A stretch of 64,000 nucleotides of DNA from Setomelanomma holmii (GCA_010015745.1 ML978172.1:124001-188000), one strand, 5' to 3'. Shown: positions 31,935 to 43,771, numbered from the stretch's first letter. The notes: generated from the letters alone by a model not told the origin. Numbers and translations are program-made.

Positions 31935-32549
31935 ATGCTCCTCCGCCCCTCCCTCCTCGCCCCCCGCACTATCCACATCCCCACACCCACCTCCTACCTC
32001 CGCGCCCGCCTCTTCTCCCTCCTCAATCCCACACAACGCAGCCACATCAACCGGCTCTTCGACCCCATCCGACAACCTAACGACCTACACACCCTCACCA
32101 TGCTCAACGCGGCCGACAACCGCACGCTCATCACGCTCTGGAGCGCAAAATGGTGCCAAACATGTCAAGCCATCCGGCCGGTAATACTGCGCATGTTGGA
32201 AGAGGAGAAAGTGGGTGAACGGGAGGGTGGTTTGGGTTTTGTGGAGGTGGAGATGGATAGTACTTTGATTGGGGATTTACCTGTTACTTACCGGGTATGT
32301 TGACTCGGTTCTCAAGGTGTTTACCAATGCGAAGCTGCAGAGGATGAAAGGCTGACATGTGATTTTGGTATGTAGATATCGAGTATGCCCACGCTACTGG
32401 CGTTTAGCCGACAAGAGGCACAGTTCGACACGAGGTTGACGAAGCCGGACGAGATGCGGAATGAGGAGTTCTTGAGGGAGTGGTTGTTGAATGAGGCGCG
32501 GGGAGGTGGAAGAGCGGGTGGTGGTGGAGGAAGCATATTTGGTTGGTAG
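31935..32549 (+). CDS. Thioredoxin-like protein, probably mitochondrial
   Basis: Exons 31935-32294 and 32376-32549 give 177 residues; the 81-nt intron joins LPVTYR to ISSMPTLLAF in phase. The N-terminus (MLLRPSLLAPRTIHIPTP, Arg-rich, few acids) looks like a mitochondrial presequence. The thioredoxin fold follows, with LITLWSAKWCQTCQAIRPVI carrying the active-site WCQTC, then FVEVEMDS and the cis-proline loop SMPTLLAF. The tail is Gly-rich (ARGGGRAGGGGG). A redox-active disulfide and hence an oxidoreductase role are expected from the CxxC, but no partner can be named. Confidence 0.8.
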
Positions 32550-32714
32550 TGCGATGTCTGAAGTAAGGGATGTCGTCTGACGCGCAAAAGGAGAGAAGAA
32601 GGATGAATCCCAGGATTGAAGTGAGTTGGGGGAATGGTGCGTGTCAATGTGAGTCAACGCAGCGTAGAGATGTATTGTGGATTGGAAGCTGATGATGTCT
32701 AGGACACGTCAATC

Positions 32715-33936
32715 TCAATCCTTGGCCCGCGTGAAGCCTTCGCTGATGTCCTGCCGCCCTTCTAGATACGTCTGACACGCACTCATCGCGGGTAACAACA
32801 ACATGACCACACTTAGCGTCTGTCCGAAACCCCAAACATTCTCGCCCTCGTCTTGCAATCCACAGAACTTCTTCGCATCCTTTGGCGCGGCGAACTTCTG
32901 GCTGAGGACCAATATCGCGGACAGTATTGCCAGCAGTATCTGCATCACGAACGCAATCAGCGGGTTCAGGAAGAGGTAGTACAACAGCCGTAGACCGAAG
33001 TGTGCCGGGAGTTTGATATCGAGTGGTGGACGCGATTTCGGATCTGTAACACGTCGAACCAGACCTCGTACCGATTCACTCGGCGAATCCGACGCTCTCG
33101 AAGCCGTACCCTTACGCTTGGGATCATACAAGATACACACCAGCGCCGTCGAAAAGCCGACCAGTATCAACCCCAATGGCACCAAGAACGACAGTCGCTG
33201 AGCTCGACTGCGTTTCTCAGTAACACCGTCGGAGTGCTCAACAATGGTGGGCGGCATACAGATCGCAGCGATCATAGAGGAGAGCAAGAACAGTGCAAAG
33301 ACAATGACGAGCGTGAGTCGGATTTTGGCAATGAGTTTGTACTTGCGGAAGTATTTGCGCAGCGTGATGAGTGCGGCGAGATGCGAGGAGGAGGATAGGG
33401 CGCAGATGTACAGGATCAGGACGAAGTGCGCGCCTTGGACTGTGAAGGAGTTTTGAGCGACCTGTGATCACACATTAATACCAACATCCCGTCTAGTTTG
33501 TTTCGACCTTGTGGTACGAAAGACGCACCTTTATCCAGCCACTCAACAGTACAGCATACCCAGTGATGAGCTGCTGATCACCCAATCCGATGATCAAGGG
33601 ATCGAGAAATGGGCGCTACGCATAGTCCCGTTTCCACTCTGTGTCTAGGAATCGTTCGCGGATGTACTTGATGGGTGCGTGTAGCGTGAAACGGCCTTTG
33701 GAGTCGAAAGCTTGGTCGAGAACCATGGCAATGATGGATGCGATCGTGGTCATTACGCTTGCGATGATGAAGGAGAGAACGACCTGACGAAATTTTGTCA
33801 GCAGTGCTACCAGAAGAGAAATGAGAGAGCGAGGTTTAGGACGCACACCTAGCCCAGCGATGTCCGGCTCCGCTCCACTGGCACAATCCCCATTATATGC
33901 CGCTACGCTGTCGAACGTGACCCATGGCGGCGCCAT
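32715..33936 (-). pseudogene. Conserved fungal multi-pass membrane protein with one in-frame TAG
   Basis: Three exons, 33936-33847, 33783-33529 and 33461-32715 (introns 63 and 67 nt), would give 363 residues. The start reads MAPPWVTFDSVAAYNGDC and the joins give DIAGLGVVLSFIIAS and SGWIKVAQNSFTVQGAHF. Several membrane segments are clear, e.g. VVLSFIIASVMTTIASIIAM, FVLILYICAL, LTLVIVFALFLLSSMIAAI, LSFLVPLGLILVGFSTALV and LIAFVMQILLAILSAILVL. The family is widespread in filamentous ascomycetes but without known function. One defect is seen: TAG at 33616-33618 between KRDYA and RPFLDPLIIGLGDQQL, where I expect Trp from the family. On the plus strand this is CCA to CTA, a RIP-type CpA-to-TpA change. 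Everything after the stop is well preserved, so the lesion is recent, a sequencing error, or recoded in the mRNA. Confidence 0.8.
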
Positions 33937-34362
33937 TCCCACGAGTGTCTGCGAAAGTAATTGTAAGCTGCTAGATGGACGGGTACGTCGATAATGTGGT
34001 CGGGATGTTTCCAGCGAAATATGGATAGGAGCGAGGCGTAGAGAAGTGCATTGCCGGGGCTCATGAGGGCTTAGGTCAAGATCATGGGCGAGCAATGAAG
34101 GTGTAGGTGATATGAAATATGGTGGGAGAAAATTGGTAGAGGAACTGTGAAGGTCTGAAGGTCTAAGTTGAGGTTTGAGTGTGAGGTAGCCACGTGCGAA
34201 GCGATATGGAAGGAGCGAGGCGAAGAGCAGGAGAACCTCAACAACACGTCGAGACAGCTTACATGTGTAAGCCTATTAAATGCACACGTCACATGTACGA
34301 GGTCGAGCTGACGGTGTTCAATAATCTCAAGGTGGGTATCATTTTCGAGCTGACATCATGTC
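33937..34362. other. intergenic between membrane-protein gene and ESF1
   Basis: No gene supported; both neighbours are on the minus strand, so this holds the promoter of the left gene and the 3' UTR of ESF1. Confidence 0.4.
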
Positions 34363-36468
34363 CTACTTTTGCTTGTTCTTTGCCTTGAGACGAGCTGCAA
34401 GCTTCTTCGCATCGTTCTCGCCGCCAATCTGCTCCTTCTTCGACTTCTTCGGCTCACGCTCTTGCTCGAGCTCAACCTCACCTCCACCTTGCTTTCGCTT
34501 CTTGCGACCTTCATCGAGCAACGCCTTCATGCCCACACTCTCCTTGAACCTAGGGTTTGTGGGATCAATGGCGAACTCGTGGCTTTCGTACAACTTTGCG
34601 AAACGAGGGTCAGCTGTATTGACCTTGAAGTTGTCTTCAACCACCGGCGCATTCTTCTTCGCCTTCTTGCCCTTCTTCTTGGCTTTCTCTGCCTTGGCAA
34701 TCTCCTTCATGTCGAAGTGGTTTGTCTTTGCGCCGTCTTCACCTGCCATAAGTAGCTCTAGGTTTGCGCGCTCAGCAGCTGTCGCTTCGGCCTGCGCTTC
34801 TTCCTCTTCACGCTTCTTGGCTTTCTTCGACTTCTTCGATTCAGCTTTCTCAGCTTTCTCGGCCCTCGCCATCTCTTCCGAATCAGACGCGAAGAACGGA
34901 TCGTCGAAAGGATCCACTTCACCGTCTGGTGCGACTGCTTCGGCAGCTTCACCATCCTCGGCATCCGGATCACGGCCTTCTTTGCGAGCTTTCGCCCGTT
35001 CTTTCCGCTTCGCCTTCCTCTCCTTCTCTTTGCGAACGTACCGCTCCATCGTCGTCTCTTGAATCGGGATCTCATTCTCGAATACGGACCCTTTACTAGT
35101 ATCATTCAGCAGTCCGCCCGTGAATGTGATCTCCATCTCGCCGTCCGGCTTCGGGAAATCGCGGTCCCGCTTATCAGATGCCTTCCTTTTCGTTTTCAAC
35201 GACTTGCCTGATGTGCCCAGACCCAGCGCCGCTCGCAGTTTGGATGCCTTGTCTGCTTTGGCAACCTCCTCTTCATCTTCTGAAGACGAGGAGTCTGAGC
35301 CAAGATAGGCCTTCAGCTCATTCTCATCAATCTCCTTGCGAGAGAATGCTCGCTTTTGCACCTCTTTGCGAGTAGTGTCGTCGGCGTCCCAAGTGAGCTT
35401 CACTTTCGAGTGGGTAAGCGCGTCTGTGCTGAACTCATTGGGCTTGTAGCCGTCCGGCAGCTTATCGCAGCGGTCGTGAGGATCTTGATCGAATGTGGTG
35501 CCATCCGGTACGAACCTCAAGTCAAAGAAGTTGGCGCTAGTCAAATACTCCCGCCCATCGAGGTTGTCGTAGATGGACTTTGCCACGTTGGGCGATGAGC
35601 ATGTTATGACTGCGTAGTAATATCGTAAGCGTTCCAGCTGATAGTTGCGCAATGCTGCAGAATCAAACTCTTCTCCCGTGTCCTCGTCTCGAAGGTCAGC
35701 TTTATCCGCCTCACCTTCTTCGGTTCCCGACGCGTCTGAGTGGTCGTCAAGTCTGTCGACATCGTCCTTGTGCTTGCTCGACGCGAATATCTCGCGTGGT
35801 GGTCCTTCAATTTCTTCACGTTGTAATCGTTCCATGCCGAATTCGCTCGGGTAGATGACAACGTTCAGAATTCTGCCGTCTGCGGGGACGAACGAGTTTG
35901 CGACACCCAATATATCGATGGCCCTCATGTTATCCCAATCCATGTTCACGACGGCTAGCCGAGATGAGATATCGCCAGTGGGGACCTCATTGCCTTCGCC
36001 AGCGAGTTCTGTCTCCTCCTCGACCTCGAAGTCGTCCTCGTCGCTTGAGCTCTCGTCCGAGGACGATTCGAGCCTGCCGTCTCTTATGGGGTCAAAGCCT
36101 TGCTTTTGCACCCTGGCTAATTCCTTGGCGACTGCTCGGTCGCGCTTCTGTCCTGAAGGCTTCTGCACCTCTGGGACATCGTCTTCGTTGTCTTCGTCAT
36201 CGTCGTCTACCTCATACAGATGATCGATGGCTTTCTTGCCAGCTTCTTTCGATATCTTACGCCCATATTTGTCGACGGTAGCCTTGTTGTAGAAGTCGGG
36301 GTCGCTACGTAAGCGTGCAAATCGTGGGTCGAGCTTGGCTTTGGTGTGCTTCTTTGAAGGGAGACGGAACTTGGGGTCACTTTCGAAATTTGCGAAGCGA
36401 GAGTCGCTCGAGGCTACAGTATTTGCCGAGGACTTGGTTGGTATCGTCTGGCGTTTGGGGAGCGGCAT
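34363..36468 (-). CDS. ESF1: ESF1 pre-rRNA processing protein
   Basis: An intronless frame of 701 residues. In yeast Esf1 is a nucleolar protein of the small-subunit processome, needed for 18S rRNA maturation. The N-terminus has SDSRFANFESDPKFRLPSKK and LDPRFARLRSDPDF, followed by acidic Ser-Asp tracts. The central conserved domain (about 160-380) includes SSRLAVVNMDWDNMRAIDIL, LNVVIYPSEFGMERLQRE, LRYYYAVITC and YDNLDGREYLTSANFFDLRF. A long Lys/Glu-rich charged section follows. Near the C-terminus is the NUC153 motif (about 615-640: DPRFAKLYESHEFAIDPTNP, then RFKES). The end is basic (KKLAARLKAKNKQK). The start at 36468 gives the usual short basic lead. No defect is seen. The many antisense frames are composition artefacts of its charged repeats. 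Confidence 0.93.
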   Translation of the reverse strand: MPLPKRQTIPTKSSANTVASSDSRFANFESDPKFRLPSKKHTKAKLDPRFARLRSDPDFYNKATVDKYGRKISKEAGKKAIDHLYEVDDDDEDNEDDVPEVQKPSGQKRDRAVAKELARVQKQGFDPIRDGRLESSSDESSSDEDDFEVEEETELAGEGNEVPTGDISSRLAVVNMDWDNMRAIDILGVANSFVPADGRILNVVIYPSEFGMERLQREEIEGPPREIFASSKHKDDVDRLDDHSDASGTEEGEADKADLRDEDTGEEFDSAALRNYQLERLRYYYAVITCSSPNVAKSIYDNLDGREYLTSANFFDLRFVPDGTTFDQDPHDRCDKLPDGYKPNEFSTDALTHSKVKLTWDADDTTRKEVQKRAFSRKEIDENELKAYLGSDSSSSEDEEEVAKADKASKLRAALGLGTSGKSLKTKRKASDKRDRDFPKPDGEMEITFTGGLLNDTSKGSVFENEIPIQETTMERYVRKEKERKAKRKERAKARKEGRDPDAEDGEAAEAVAPDGEVDPFDDPFFASDSEEMARAEKAEKAESKKSKKAKKREEEEAQAEATAAERANLELLMAGEDGAKTNHFDMKEIAKAEKAKKKGKKAKKNAPVVEDNFKVNTADPRFAKLYESHEFAIDPTNPRFKESVGMKALLDEGRKKRKQGGGEVELEQEREPKKSKKEQIGGENDAKKLAARLKAKNKQK

Positions 36469-36802
36469 TGTCGAAGATGTGCGATGATCTCACAGACTTT
36501 AGAAGCTTGAAGATGCGCACAACTTTTTCTGCCACTTGCGGTGGAGCATCGGCGCGATCGAGTGCTGATTGGCTGGCGAGTGCGGAGGTCTGGAGCTTAT
36601 CGATCGGCACAAGGGACTGGAGAGCTAAACCGGGGAAGGCGTCACTGACCGCAGAGGGGAATTCATCACACGACAGACCTCGGAAGAGGGCAGCTCTCTC
36701 AACAAATCTCTTGCACCCTGCTGAAGCTATCCAGCCGTGCCAGCCGTGCCAGCCTTGCATATAATCATCTTTCTTCAAGTCACCTCAATTGCAGATCTCA
36801 CA
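36469..36802. promoter_or_regulatory. divergent promoter between ESF1 and the 55-residue protein gene
   Basis: 334 bp between two head-to-head starts. It contains a triple GCCGTGCCA/GCCTTGCA-type short repeat (about 36733-36760). No other elements are recognised. Confidence 0.5.
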
Positions 36803-37078
36803 ATGGCTTACTCTCGGCTCCTCAGGTACACGCTTCGGCAACGGTACGCTAGGTCCATGCTAACAGCCATCATGCAGTCCGCGCAATATCACGCTCCTCT
36901 CTCTTGTGTCCTTTGGCGGAGGCTACTTCATGATCAAGTCGAGGACTCTTGCAGAGAAGCAAAGGGTCCGAGCTGCCGGTGACTATAGTGTCACGGTAGA
37001 CCGGTCGGGTGCGTCCTTGCATCATACTCTTGTCGACGTTCGGGCGTGCTAATGGCTGACGCAGGTGGAGGCATCTGA
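36803..37078 (+). CDS. Small 55-residue single-pass membrane protein
   Basis: Three exons, 36803-36825, 36878-37008 and 37065-37078, with introns of 52 nt (GCTAAC branch) and 56 nt. The product begins MAYSRLLSPRNITLLSLVSF, continues GGGYFMIKSRTLAEKQRVRA and ends DYSVTVDRSGGGI. One hydrophobic segment (about 11-26) follows a basic start and precedes a basic stretch, as in small inner-mitochondrial or ER membrane proteins. Both joins keep the frame and the last exon is only 14 nt, ending in TGA. I recall similar short proteins in other ascomycetes but not their function. The gene is too short and split to appear as an open frame, so it is easily missed. Confidence 0.65.
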
Positions 37079-38089
37079 AGCAACAACACCATAATGACTC
37101 ACGAAAGCTCCATTCGCGATAAGAGGGAAAAGGTTGGCGGCCTCTTGACACCAGCATTTTCTCACCTGTAACGGTACCTGAACCTCAACGTATCAACTTG
37201 TGTTGTTCACGGCATTGGCGCGGCGGTGACAACCAACAGTCGCTTTCAGCACATTATCAGCATGTGGAACATCGCGACCAAAGAATGTACAGTTCTCCAA
37301 AAATACGAGGCCTCATTTTTAAGCTTTGGTGTATTCAGACCACGTGTGCCAGGCTCGACGGTCGATCTCGTAGATGTCTCGAGCCAGTTGGTTATCCACT
37401 GACACATGCAAAGCTCAGTATCGCCATATCGGAATCGAAGGAAATGCTTTCATCAAAGGCTTCTTAAGCACCGGATATACTCCTCTTTTGGATTCTCGCT
37501 TACTCCGCCTGTCAGCCCCAGTGGCTGCTTGCTGAGCGGAAGGATTGGCCCACTTGCGCCTGCCGTTTCTAAGAATAGCCGACTCAGCCTCAACCATCAC
37601 CACCTGGTCGATGGCTCACCAGATCCATGGCGCTGGAATCCCGACATGATTTGACACTCAAGAAAACAGAGAACTTCGGGACCATTCAAGAATGAGCTGC
37701 CGCTCAATACCGAGCCACCATTTGCCAGTTGGGGCGCGCTTGCGTTTCTTACACAGCTGGACACGCCCAAGCCGGGTCGTCAGCCCACCATGCATTCCAG
37801 CCCACACCAATCGTGAGGGGACTGATCCATGCTACTCAGGAAAGCCGCATGCAGGAAAGCTTATATTGCCGTCTCTCCATTTTTAAGTGGACGCTGATGC
37901 AAAGGGAAGCCTGATCCCTGCTTCGTGATGGCGGAGCCGGGGCGATCTATTTACCTTGCTCGACCCCACAGCGCGTGCTCTAGCACCTTTCCACGAAACA
38001 CTTGACAAAGTTGCCGCCCACCTGAGAACTGACTTCGACTTACCGGGCATGCGAACATCCTCAGCGAGATCCTCATCACTTCCTTAGCC
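37079..38089. other. 1-kb intergenic region
   Basis: No gene seen; it holds the promoter of the nucleotidyltransferase-like gene. The frames present are short and unrecognised. Confidence 0.4.
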
Positions 38090-40698
38090 ATGCCGAGCAA
38101 GAATGGATCTTACAATGTGGAGGACTACCTCAAGCAGAAGAGACAGCAAGACAAGGTCAGAGTTCCGCCGATGGCAAATTTCCTAGCGGCAGCGAGCCAT
38201 ATGCGGAAACTCCTTGAGGGAAAGAGTCTCACCTATGGCATCATGGGAGGTCTTGAAATGCTCTGCCTAGGCTATCGCCGTGAGATGCCCGACCTGCAGC
38301 TTGCATATGACGATAGGGACTTTCATCGCATCAAGGCAAAGCTAGAAGCAGATCAACGGTATGCGCAGCCTACGCTGATTGTCGACAACTGGCGCTGACT
38401 TCGACAGTGTCCGGCTACCAGAAGGCATGAATTCATTGTTTCCTGCCAAGGTACTGGTACGGACCGGACCACAGTACAAGGATGAAGGCTGCACACAAGC
38501 TGCAGACATTGAAGTCGATCTCGTCCCGCCAGGTGAGTCCTTTCCACAATGACTTGATGGTGCAGCACTTCTGACGTGTAGTAGGATCGAACGGAACACC
38601 CCCAAACGGTAGCCTTGCGAGCAATCTCGTTCTGGTAAGCCTTAAAACAGAGGGGAAGCTCCGGACCTACAAGGGTCTCAGTATGCTTTATCTCGTCAGG
38701 TCCCTCGTACACTATTGCAGAGTGCGCGACTTGGCATGGGATCCACGAAGAGATCTGCTCTTCCTTTGCCAAAATTACGGTGAACAAGTGCAAGCCATTC
38801 GAGCTCAACTAGACCAGAAAGCAGTACGACAAAACTTCTTGGGTACCCCGTTCTTCTCACGACTCCCACCTGGCGACCAGCATCGATGTTATTCAATTTT
38901 GTTGGGCACCGAACCTCCTCCAGTGATGGCAATTACGCCGCCCATGACAAGTCACAAGCACTCGGCTTCTGACGCAGAAGCTGCAACAAGACCACGAGTT
39001 GTGTCTCACAAGTCATCTCCTTCTTTAAACTTGCAGCCCTCGACAGCTCTTCTGAGTCCACCAATTCCTAGCAAGCACGCTCAGAGACCTTCAAGCAGCC
39101 AAGATACACTGGCAGAGTTACCCGACTCTTCTGATATAAGAACACGAATGGCCTCACAAGCCCCGGTTACATCGCGGGACTCGCGGTCCCGATACCGTCC
39201 CATAAGTGCACCAGTCACTCGAGAAAATAGCCCAAATGATGCGCCCATCACGACTCCTGATACCACCACGCTGGGCAAGCAACCTATGCACAACAGAACA
39301 GCATCCCACGAACTTCGAAATGTCGGCACGCAGCAATACTTGGGCTTTAAGCATCTGTTCAATCGACATTCTGCAGCCAACCCCATAAACAGCCACGATC
39401 AGCCTGCCACAACTAGAAGTAGAGCAGGATTTTCTGGCCCACTTCCACCATACGCTTTCGCACAAACGCCTTTGCCAAATGCCTTTGCAAACACTCACCA
39501 GGCAACGCAGATGTTTGTGTCTCCAGTCGAGATGTCTGCCACACCCGCGCCCTCGAAACCCGGTCAGCGCTATCTCAAATCGCAGTTAAGTCTAGACGGG
39601 ACCGCTTTACCCCAACATGAGCTGGCGATGAGTGTCCCGGTTACACAACGACCAACACCACCTCAAGCAAGAGTGGTCCCTCACGCTGGACTGACAAACA
39701 GATTCGAGCTATCTGCGACTCCTGCACCTACACCAGAAACTAGGAAGTTCCATGTTGTCAATCCGGATATTGACCCGAATGCGATTTCGGAAACTGCGTC
39801 AAGTGCTGAAAGTCAGCCGACCCAGGTGAAAAGAACGGGCGCGGGCATTGTACAAAAAGAAGCGGCCAGCATGCAGCACCCAAGAACATCTCCTTCCTCG
39901 GCCGAAGCAAGCCATACACCACCGAGCCTTCCACCCGTTGAGCTCGATGCGATGTCTCAACTCGGTCATTTCATCGCCGAACTCTCAGTCGAAAGAAGTA
40001 CTCCCACACCCGAGACGCTCCCTGACCACCATCCGAATTACACAGCATCACGGCAACGAAGCACAAAAGCCGACATGGAGACGACATATCGCGAGTCCCC
40101 AGTCAGCCCTTCCAATCTAGACGACTCGCATAATTCCGAGGACCAAGATATCCACATCAAGCCACTCCAACCACGGCGACAGTCGAGTTCTCTTGCCGCT
40201 CTGCCAGCGAGCCTGATGGCGGGTGGATCGACTCCATATCAGCGCTCATCAAACGGCAGTCCACAACATCATATAGTCCCCTCAACGCCAATCAATGCTC
40301 CGAACACAAATGCATCCCGGTACACAACATGCTCCTCCCACACCCCACCATCGTCAGCACCAAACAGCTCCCACACCTCGCCACAACCACAATACCAAGC
40401 ATACCACCCGCCCTCAACAACTACAAGTACTACAACAACACTTTCACCTCCCTTACCCACGCCTTTCTCTCCACTTGTCTCATCTTTAGATCAAGCAGAC
40501 TCGCCGCATAGGCCATTAAGTTTTGCCGCGTTGAGAGATGTCGACGGTGCCAATGGATATTTTCGCACACATAAGAGGGATGCGAGTCACGATTCGCACG
40601 CGAGTAGTCGGAGTTGTGATTCTAGGGAGTTGGCGGCGGAGTATAGAGCTGAGCTGCCAGAGTTCGATTGCGGGTATGGTGCACAAGAACAAGGATGA
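38090..40698 (+). CDS. Nucleotidyltransferase-fold protein with long disordered tail
   Basis: Exons 38090-38358, 38408-38532 and 38585-40698 (introns 49 and 52 nt) give 835 residues. The first 270 residues look like the small nucleotidyltransferase (MNT/AbiEii-like) fold: FLAAASHMRKLLEGKSLTYG, then IMGGLEMLCLGYRREMPDLQ with the GG and first Asp, DDRDFHRIKAKL, KVLVRTGPQYKDEG, ADIEVDLVPPGSNGTPPNG and GLSMLYLVRSLVHYCRVRDL. The second acidic residue of the usual D-x-D is Gln here, so activity is doubtful. Residues 290-835 are Ser/Thr/Pro/Gln-rich and apparently unstructured, with short repeats such as ELSATPAPTPE and MSATPAPSKPG. Splice joins (DQR-VRLPEG, VPPG-SNGTPP) are in phase. Proteins with this head domain are common and functionally unassigned in filamentous fungi. 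Confidence 0.7.
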
Positions 40699-41649
40699 CG
40701 GAGACGGAGACGGAGAGGAAGTTTGGAGGTGCACATCGGTCGGTGTGTCGTGGATTTATGATGCGAGATGTTTTGCATATGGAAATGGAGATGTCTGTTA
40801 TGCAAATGAATGTGCATTATGTAATTGTGTGATATGACTGTGTTTGCAACGCATGTCTGATTAGCGTCGACTCGAGCATGGCTCTTCAAGATATCGGTCA
40901 AGTCATCTCAAGTTTACTTCAAGCCGACCAAATGTGTGCTTGCAAGGCAGCATCGACGAAAGTGTGGTTTGGGCTCAGAAATGAACGTGGAACGTGCGGC
41001 GCTGGATTCTTCGTGACGGAAGAGAGAATCCGCTGCATGAACGAAGCGAGACGCAAAACGTCTGTGGATACCATACCGCTATTCGCTATGCTGAGCGCTG
41101 TCGATGGGTTCAGTCGATCAGCTCGTGCCTTTTGGAACATTATCCTAAACCTAAGTAATGTTGTGGCGAGCTGCCCGGCCACGGCTGGCTGATCTTCAGC
41201 TGGAAGGATACTCCGGCCCGTCATGCAGCGCTTGTGGTGAAATTCATGAAGGCGGCCACTTGTAGAGCCGAAGTTGCATAGTACTATAGTTCGAATGCTA
41301 CCTCCACGCGACGAGAAGTTGTGTCACTAAGCCACATGGAATTGTGCGGATGTGGTGGTTGCGCGCTGTAAGCACTTTCTCGTGGGCCCGCCAAAGCTTG
41401 GTTCAGATCGCCTCGTGCGTTCACAAGCTCCAATCGCTTGGTGACGTAGAGCTGAAGACGATAAACATTCTCAACATCCCGCACCCTCGTATCCTACAAC
41501 GTCTAATTGCACCCATGTTCACTCGCTACCTTCCTTTCCCATGATACCCGCCACATAGACTGCCATTGTGTACCATTGGCCCAGTTGCATCTCCCCAGGA
41601 CCGCGTCCTCCGCACTCCTCAGCTGCGAAGCGGCACCACATCCCGTGCA
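40699..41649. other. intergenic, about 950 bp
   Basis: A 104-codon plus-strand frame (40878-41192) and an opposing frame (40919-41224) overlap; neither has a recognised family. It contains the promoter and 5' UTR of the dehydrogenase gene. Confidence 0.35.
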
Positions 41650-43771
41650 ATGATCCCACGGCAAGCTGCATCGCTATCGCGCGTCTACAACACAGCTCCA
41701 AGAGCTTCAATACTATGCAGAAGATTGCCTCGGACGTCAAATCAATTCCGCACATCCTTCACCAATGGAGGCCCAGAAGCCGCATCGAAGCGCGCACAGC
41801 TGGCCGGCTCAGCTGTCGTACAAACGTCACGACTGAGCAAGACCAGGTCGCCGTTGATACGAGCCCTCTCCACCAAAGCACTCCCTGCGCCCAAGTCGCG
41901 GTTATTGCGAGCTGCATATAGGACTGCGGCGATCCTCGGCACTTTCGTCGCGGTGTCAGGCGGTCTGGTCGTCGCCTTCTTCATCTACGACGCAACCACA
42001 TACAATGAGGAGCCGATTGCCACAGACATACCCGTGTCAGAACTGGCACTGAACCCGAGAAGAGGCGGACCGAAGAATCTGCCCATCGCGGATCATTTTG
42101 TCGACGATGACGACTGCCCAGAGAACAAGAGCGTCAAGCACAAGCCGAAGCTGGTCATCTTGGGCACTGGCTGGGGCAGCGTTGCGCTGCTGAAGCAGTT
42201 GAACCCCAAGGACTACCATGTCACTGTCATTTCGCCGTCGAATACCTTCCTCTTCACGCCCATGTTGCCATCAGCCACCGTAGGCACGCTGGAACTACGA
42301 TCGCTGGTCGAGCCGGTGCGGAAAGTCGTCAGAAGGGTACACGGACACTTCTTAAAGGCAAAGGCCGAAGACGTCGAGTTCTCGGAGAAGCTCATCGAGT
42401 GCTCGGCCCTCGATGCCAATGGCAAGGAGCAGCGCTTCTACGTGCCGTACGATAAGCTGGTCGTCGGTGTCGGCTCTGTCACAAACCCACATGGCGTGAA
42501 AGGCCTCGAGTACTGCCACTTCCTAAAGGACATTAGCGATGCCCGATTGATCCGTAACGCGGTTGTTCGGAATCTCGAAAGCGCCTGCTTACCCACCACC
42601 ACGGATGAGGAGCGACGCCGACTGTTGTCTTTCGTGGTTTCCGGAGGTGGTCCGACTGGTGTTGAATTTGCAGCGGAGTTGTTCGATATGCTGAACGAAG
42701 ATCTTTGCAAGCTGTATCCCAAGCTCCTGCGAAATGAGATTTCCGTCCACGTCATTCAGTCCAGAAGTCATATTCTCAATACCTACGACGAAGCCCTTTC
42801 CGTGTACGCAGAGAAGCGATTTGCTCACGACTCGATAGACATCCAGACAAATTCGCGCGTCAAGGAAGTACAGTCTGACAAGATTCTGTTTATGCAGAAG
42901 GACGACGAGAGCGGCAAGATCGTCACAAAGGAAATTCCCATGGGCTTTTGCCTCTGGTCTACCGGCGTTGCCCAAACCGACTTCTGCAAGCGCCTGGCCG
43001 CCAAGCTCGACGGCCAAAACAACAAGCACGCTCTCGAGACGGACACCCATCTTCGTCTGAGTGGCGCACCTCTTGGCGACGTCTACGCCATCGGCGACTG
43101 CTCGACCGTCCAAAACAACGTCTCAGACCACATTGTGAACTTCTTGCGCACCACCGCCTGGGAAAAGGGCAAGGACCCTGAACAACTCCAATTCTCATAC
43201 AACGACTGGCGCGGCATCGCCAAGCGCGTCAAGCAGCGCTTCCCACAAGCGGCGAACCATCTCCGTCGTCTCGACCGCCTCTTCGAACAATACGACATCG
43301 ACAAGTCTGGCACCCTGGACTTTGGCGAGCTTAGAGAGCTCTTGTTCCAAATCGACAGCAAGCTAACTTCCCTTCCCGCGACTGCACAACGCGCAAATCA
43401 GCAGGGCGTGTACCTCGGCCGCAAATTCAACAAAATCGCACAAGCCGCGCCCGGAATGGCGCTTAATAACGTCGACTATGGCGATCTTGACGATGCGGTG
43501 TACAAGGCGTTTGAGTACCATCACTTGGGCTCTCTGGCTTACGTGGGCAACGCGGCCATTTTCGATTACAACGGATATGGATTGTCGGGCGGTTTGTTGG
43601 CCGTGTATCTTTGGCGTGGGGTGTACTTTGCACAGAGTGTGAGTTTTAGGACGAGGGCGCTGTTGGCGATGGATTGGACGAAGCGCGCGCTTTTTGGACG
43701 AGGCAAGTTGACCAGATCTGGAGATGGTTGTGGGGTTGTGCTAACGCGTGCTAGATTTGATGAATTTTTAG
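41650..43771 (+). CDS. NDE1: External alternative NAD(P)H:ubiquinone oxidoreductase with EF-hand
   Basis: This enzyme oxidises cytosolic NAD(P)H on the outer face of the inner mitochondrial membrane and passes electrons to ubiquinone without pumping protons. The start at 41650 (MIPRQAASLSRVYNTAPRAS) gives an Arg/Ser-rich presequence, then a membrane segment (about 90-115, ILGTFVAVSGGLVVAFFIYD). Two dinucleotide-binding folds follow: KLVILGTGWGSVALLKQL near 167 and LLSFVVSGGGPTGVEFAAEL near 328. A canonical EF-hand, DIDKSGTLDFGEL, lies near 546, as in the calcium-regulated Neurospora NDE1. The C-terminus is YNGYGLSGGLLAVYLWRGVY and RALLAMDWTKRALFGRD. The plain frame runs on to 44100, but removing a GC-AG intron (43703-43754; donor AG|GCAAGT, branch GCTAAC, acceptor CTAG) gives the family-typical ending FGRDLMNF and 689 residues. 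Confidence 0.88.

Noticed and set aside
34358..36281. long plus-strand frames opposite ESF1
   Set aside because: Ser/Leu/Arg-rich antisense reading of the Lys/Glu-rich ESF1 coding sequence; no independent features.
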